Assembly (NCBI GenBank): GCA_009377735.1
Contig: WHTL01000271.1
Coordinates: 1 to 5,627, forward strand
Source of the DNA: Acidimicrobiia bacterium
GTDB lineage: Bacteria > Actinomycetota > Acidimicrobiia > Spongiisociales > ZC4RG35
Reading direction: 5' to 3'
Length of the DNA stretch: 5,627 nt
Shown here one piece after another: positions 5,124 to 5,627 of this stretch (positions are counted from its first letter, which is position 1; each line of letters begins with the position of its first letter). The notes below the pieces were generated by a model. That model was not told the origin of the DNA and did not search any database. It saw nothing but the letters and a program-made list of their open reading frames with translations. The position numbers were made by a program, and so were the translations under genes.

Positions 5124-5627
5124 TCGAGATGACGGCACCGCCCATGACCTCGCTGTTCCGGTAGAAGGCGACGGTCTGACCGCTGGCGATAGCCTCCTGA
5201 GGCTCGTCGAAGACCACTTTATCTTCCGACACCACCGCCGGCGCCGCCTCCCCGTGGGCACGGTATTGGGCGAGGACCCCACCCGTGACGGGGGTACCGC
5301 CCACCGAAGAAACCTGCTCTATCTCAATGGTCCTGGTCTCCAGGTCTTGGCGACGACCCAGGGTGACGGTCGAGGTGGTGGGATCGATTTCGCTGACGAA
5401 CCTTGGTTCACCCACGCTCACACCCAGACCCCGGCGCTGACCGATGGTGAAACCGGCGATCCCGTCGTGGTCGCCTAGATCGGTGCCGTCGGTGTCGACG
5501 ATCCTCCCTGGGGTGAAGACATCCGGCGCCTCCCCCCGCAAGAACTCCCGGTAGTCCCTCTTCCCGACGAAGCAGATGTCCATCGACTCCGGCTTGTTTG
5601 CCGTACGCAACCCGAGATCGGCGGCGA
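5110..5627 (-). CDS. mnmA: tRNA-specific 2-thiouridylase MnmA, C-terminal 171 residues (partial)
   Basis: MnmA activates U34 of certain tRNAs with ATP and inserts sulfur to make 2-thiouridine at the wobble position, taking sulfur from a cysteine desulfurase relay. The visible part begins AADLGLRTANKPESMDICFVG. The Cys of DICFVG (codon 5574-5572) corresponds to the second catalytic cysteine (Cys199 in the E. coli enzyme). GRIVDTDGTDLGDHDGI and FTIGQRRGLGV follow, then the beta-barrel domain ending GQTVAFYRNSEVMGGAVISRRG. The stop is TAG at 5112-5110. The PP-loop ATPase domain and the first catalytic cysteine lie beyond the right edge. The frame is open to the last base, so the TTG at 5610 is an internal Leu codon rather than a start. 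The gene converges on the thioredoxin gene with a 20-base gap. Confidence 0.95.
   Translation of the reverse strand, partial: AADLGLRTANKPESMDICFVGKRDYREFLRGEAPDVFTPGRIVDTDGTDLGDHDGIAGFTIGQRRGLGVSVGEPRFVSEIDPTTSTVTLGRRQDLETRTIEIEQVSSVGGTPVTGGVLAQYRAHGEAAPAVVSEDKVVFDEPQEAIASGQTVAFYRNSEVMGGAVISRRGV

Noticed and set aside
5110..5610. Short stand-alone protein starting at 5610
   Set aside because: The codon at 5610 is TTG within an open MnmA frame that continues to the window edge, so this is an internal Leu and the gene is simply cut by the window.

Overview
This window holds seven protein-coding genes or gene ends, packed with almost no empty space. The moderately high G+C, the GTG starts, and protein flavours such as the actinobacterial-type GH13 alpha-glucosidase, the long-tailed thioredoxin and the MnmA sequence suggest a high-G+C Gram-positive bacterium. 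An actinomycete of the Acidimicrobiia type is my best guess, by inference only. I see no rRNA, tRNA, CRISPR array, insertion sequence or phage gene.

Layout: the left two thirds is a run of four minus-strand genes. In transcription order they are a two-domain GNAT acetyltransferase (2734-3732), a Kv-beta-like aldo/keto reductase (1664-2629), a GH13 alpha-glucosidase (57-1664), and the first 12 codons of a probable FAD-binding oxidoreductase that runs off the left edge (1-38). The reductase and the glucosidase overlap by one base (TGATG), so they are probably translationally coupled. A 104-base gap with a 7-bp inverted repeat separates the GNAT gene from the reductase. The GNAT gene is divergent, across about 91 bases, from a plus-strand pair: a Cof-type HAD phosphatase (3824-4630) and a thioredoxin with a WCTPC active site and an acidic tail (4685-5089). 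The thioredoxin gene converges on the C-terminal half of mnmA, the tRNA 2-thiouridylase (5110-5627, minus), which continues beyond the right edge. A dyad-symmetric 43-base stretch covers the convergent junction.

How the genes work together: the reductase-glucosidase pair is the only firm functional unit. It suggests intracellular handling of small alpha-glucosides or related carbonyl compounds. The HAD enzyme may dephosphorylate a sugar phosphate, but nothing ties it to that unit except proximity. Thioredoxin and MnmA both use cysteine chemistry, but they lie in opposite orientations and are likely just neighbours. I read the region as ordinary housekeeping and metabolic gene content. I did not find an obvious new defence, mobile or RNA-based system. 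The points worth a second look are modest: active-site variants, start-site signals and small dyad structures.
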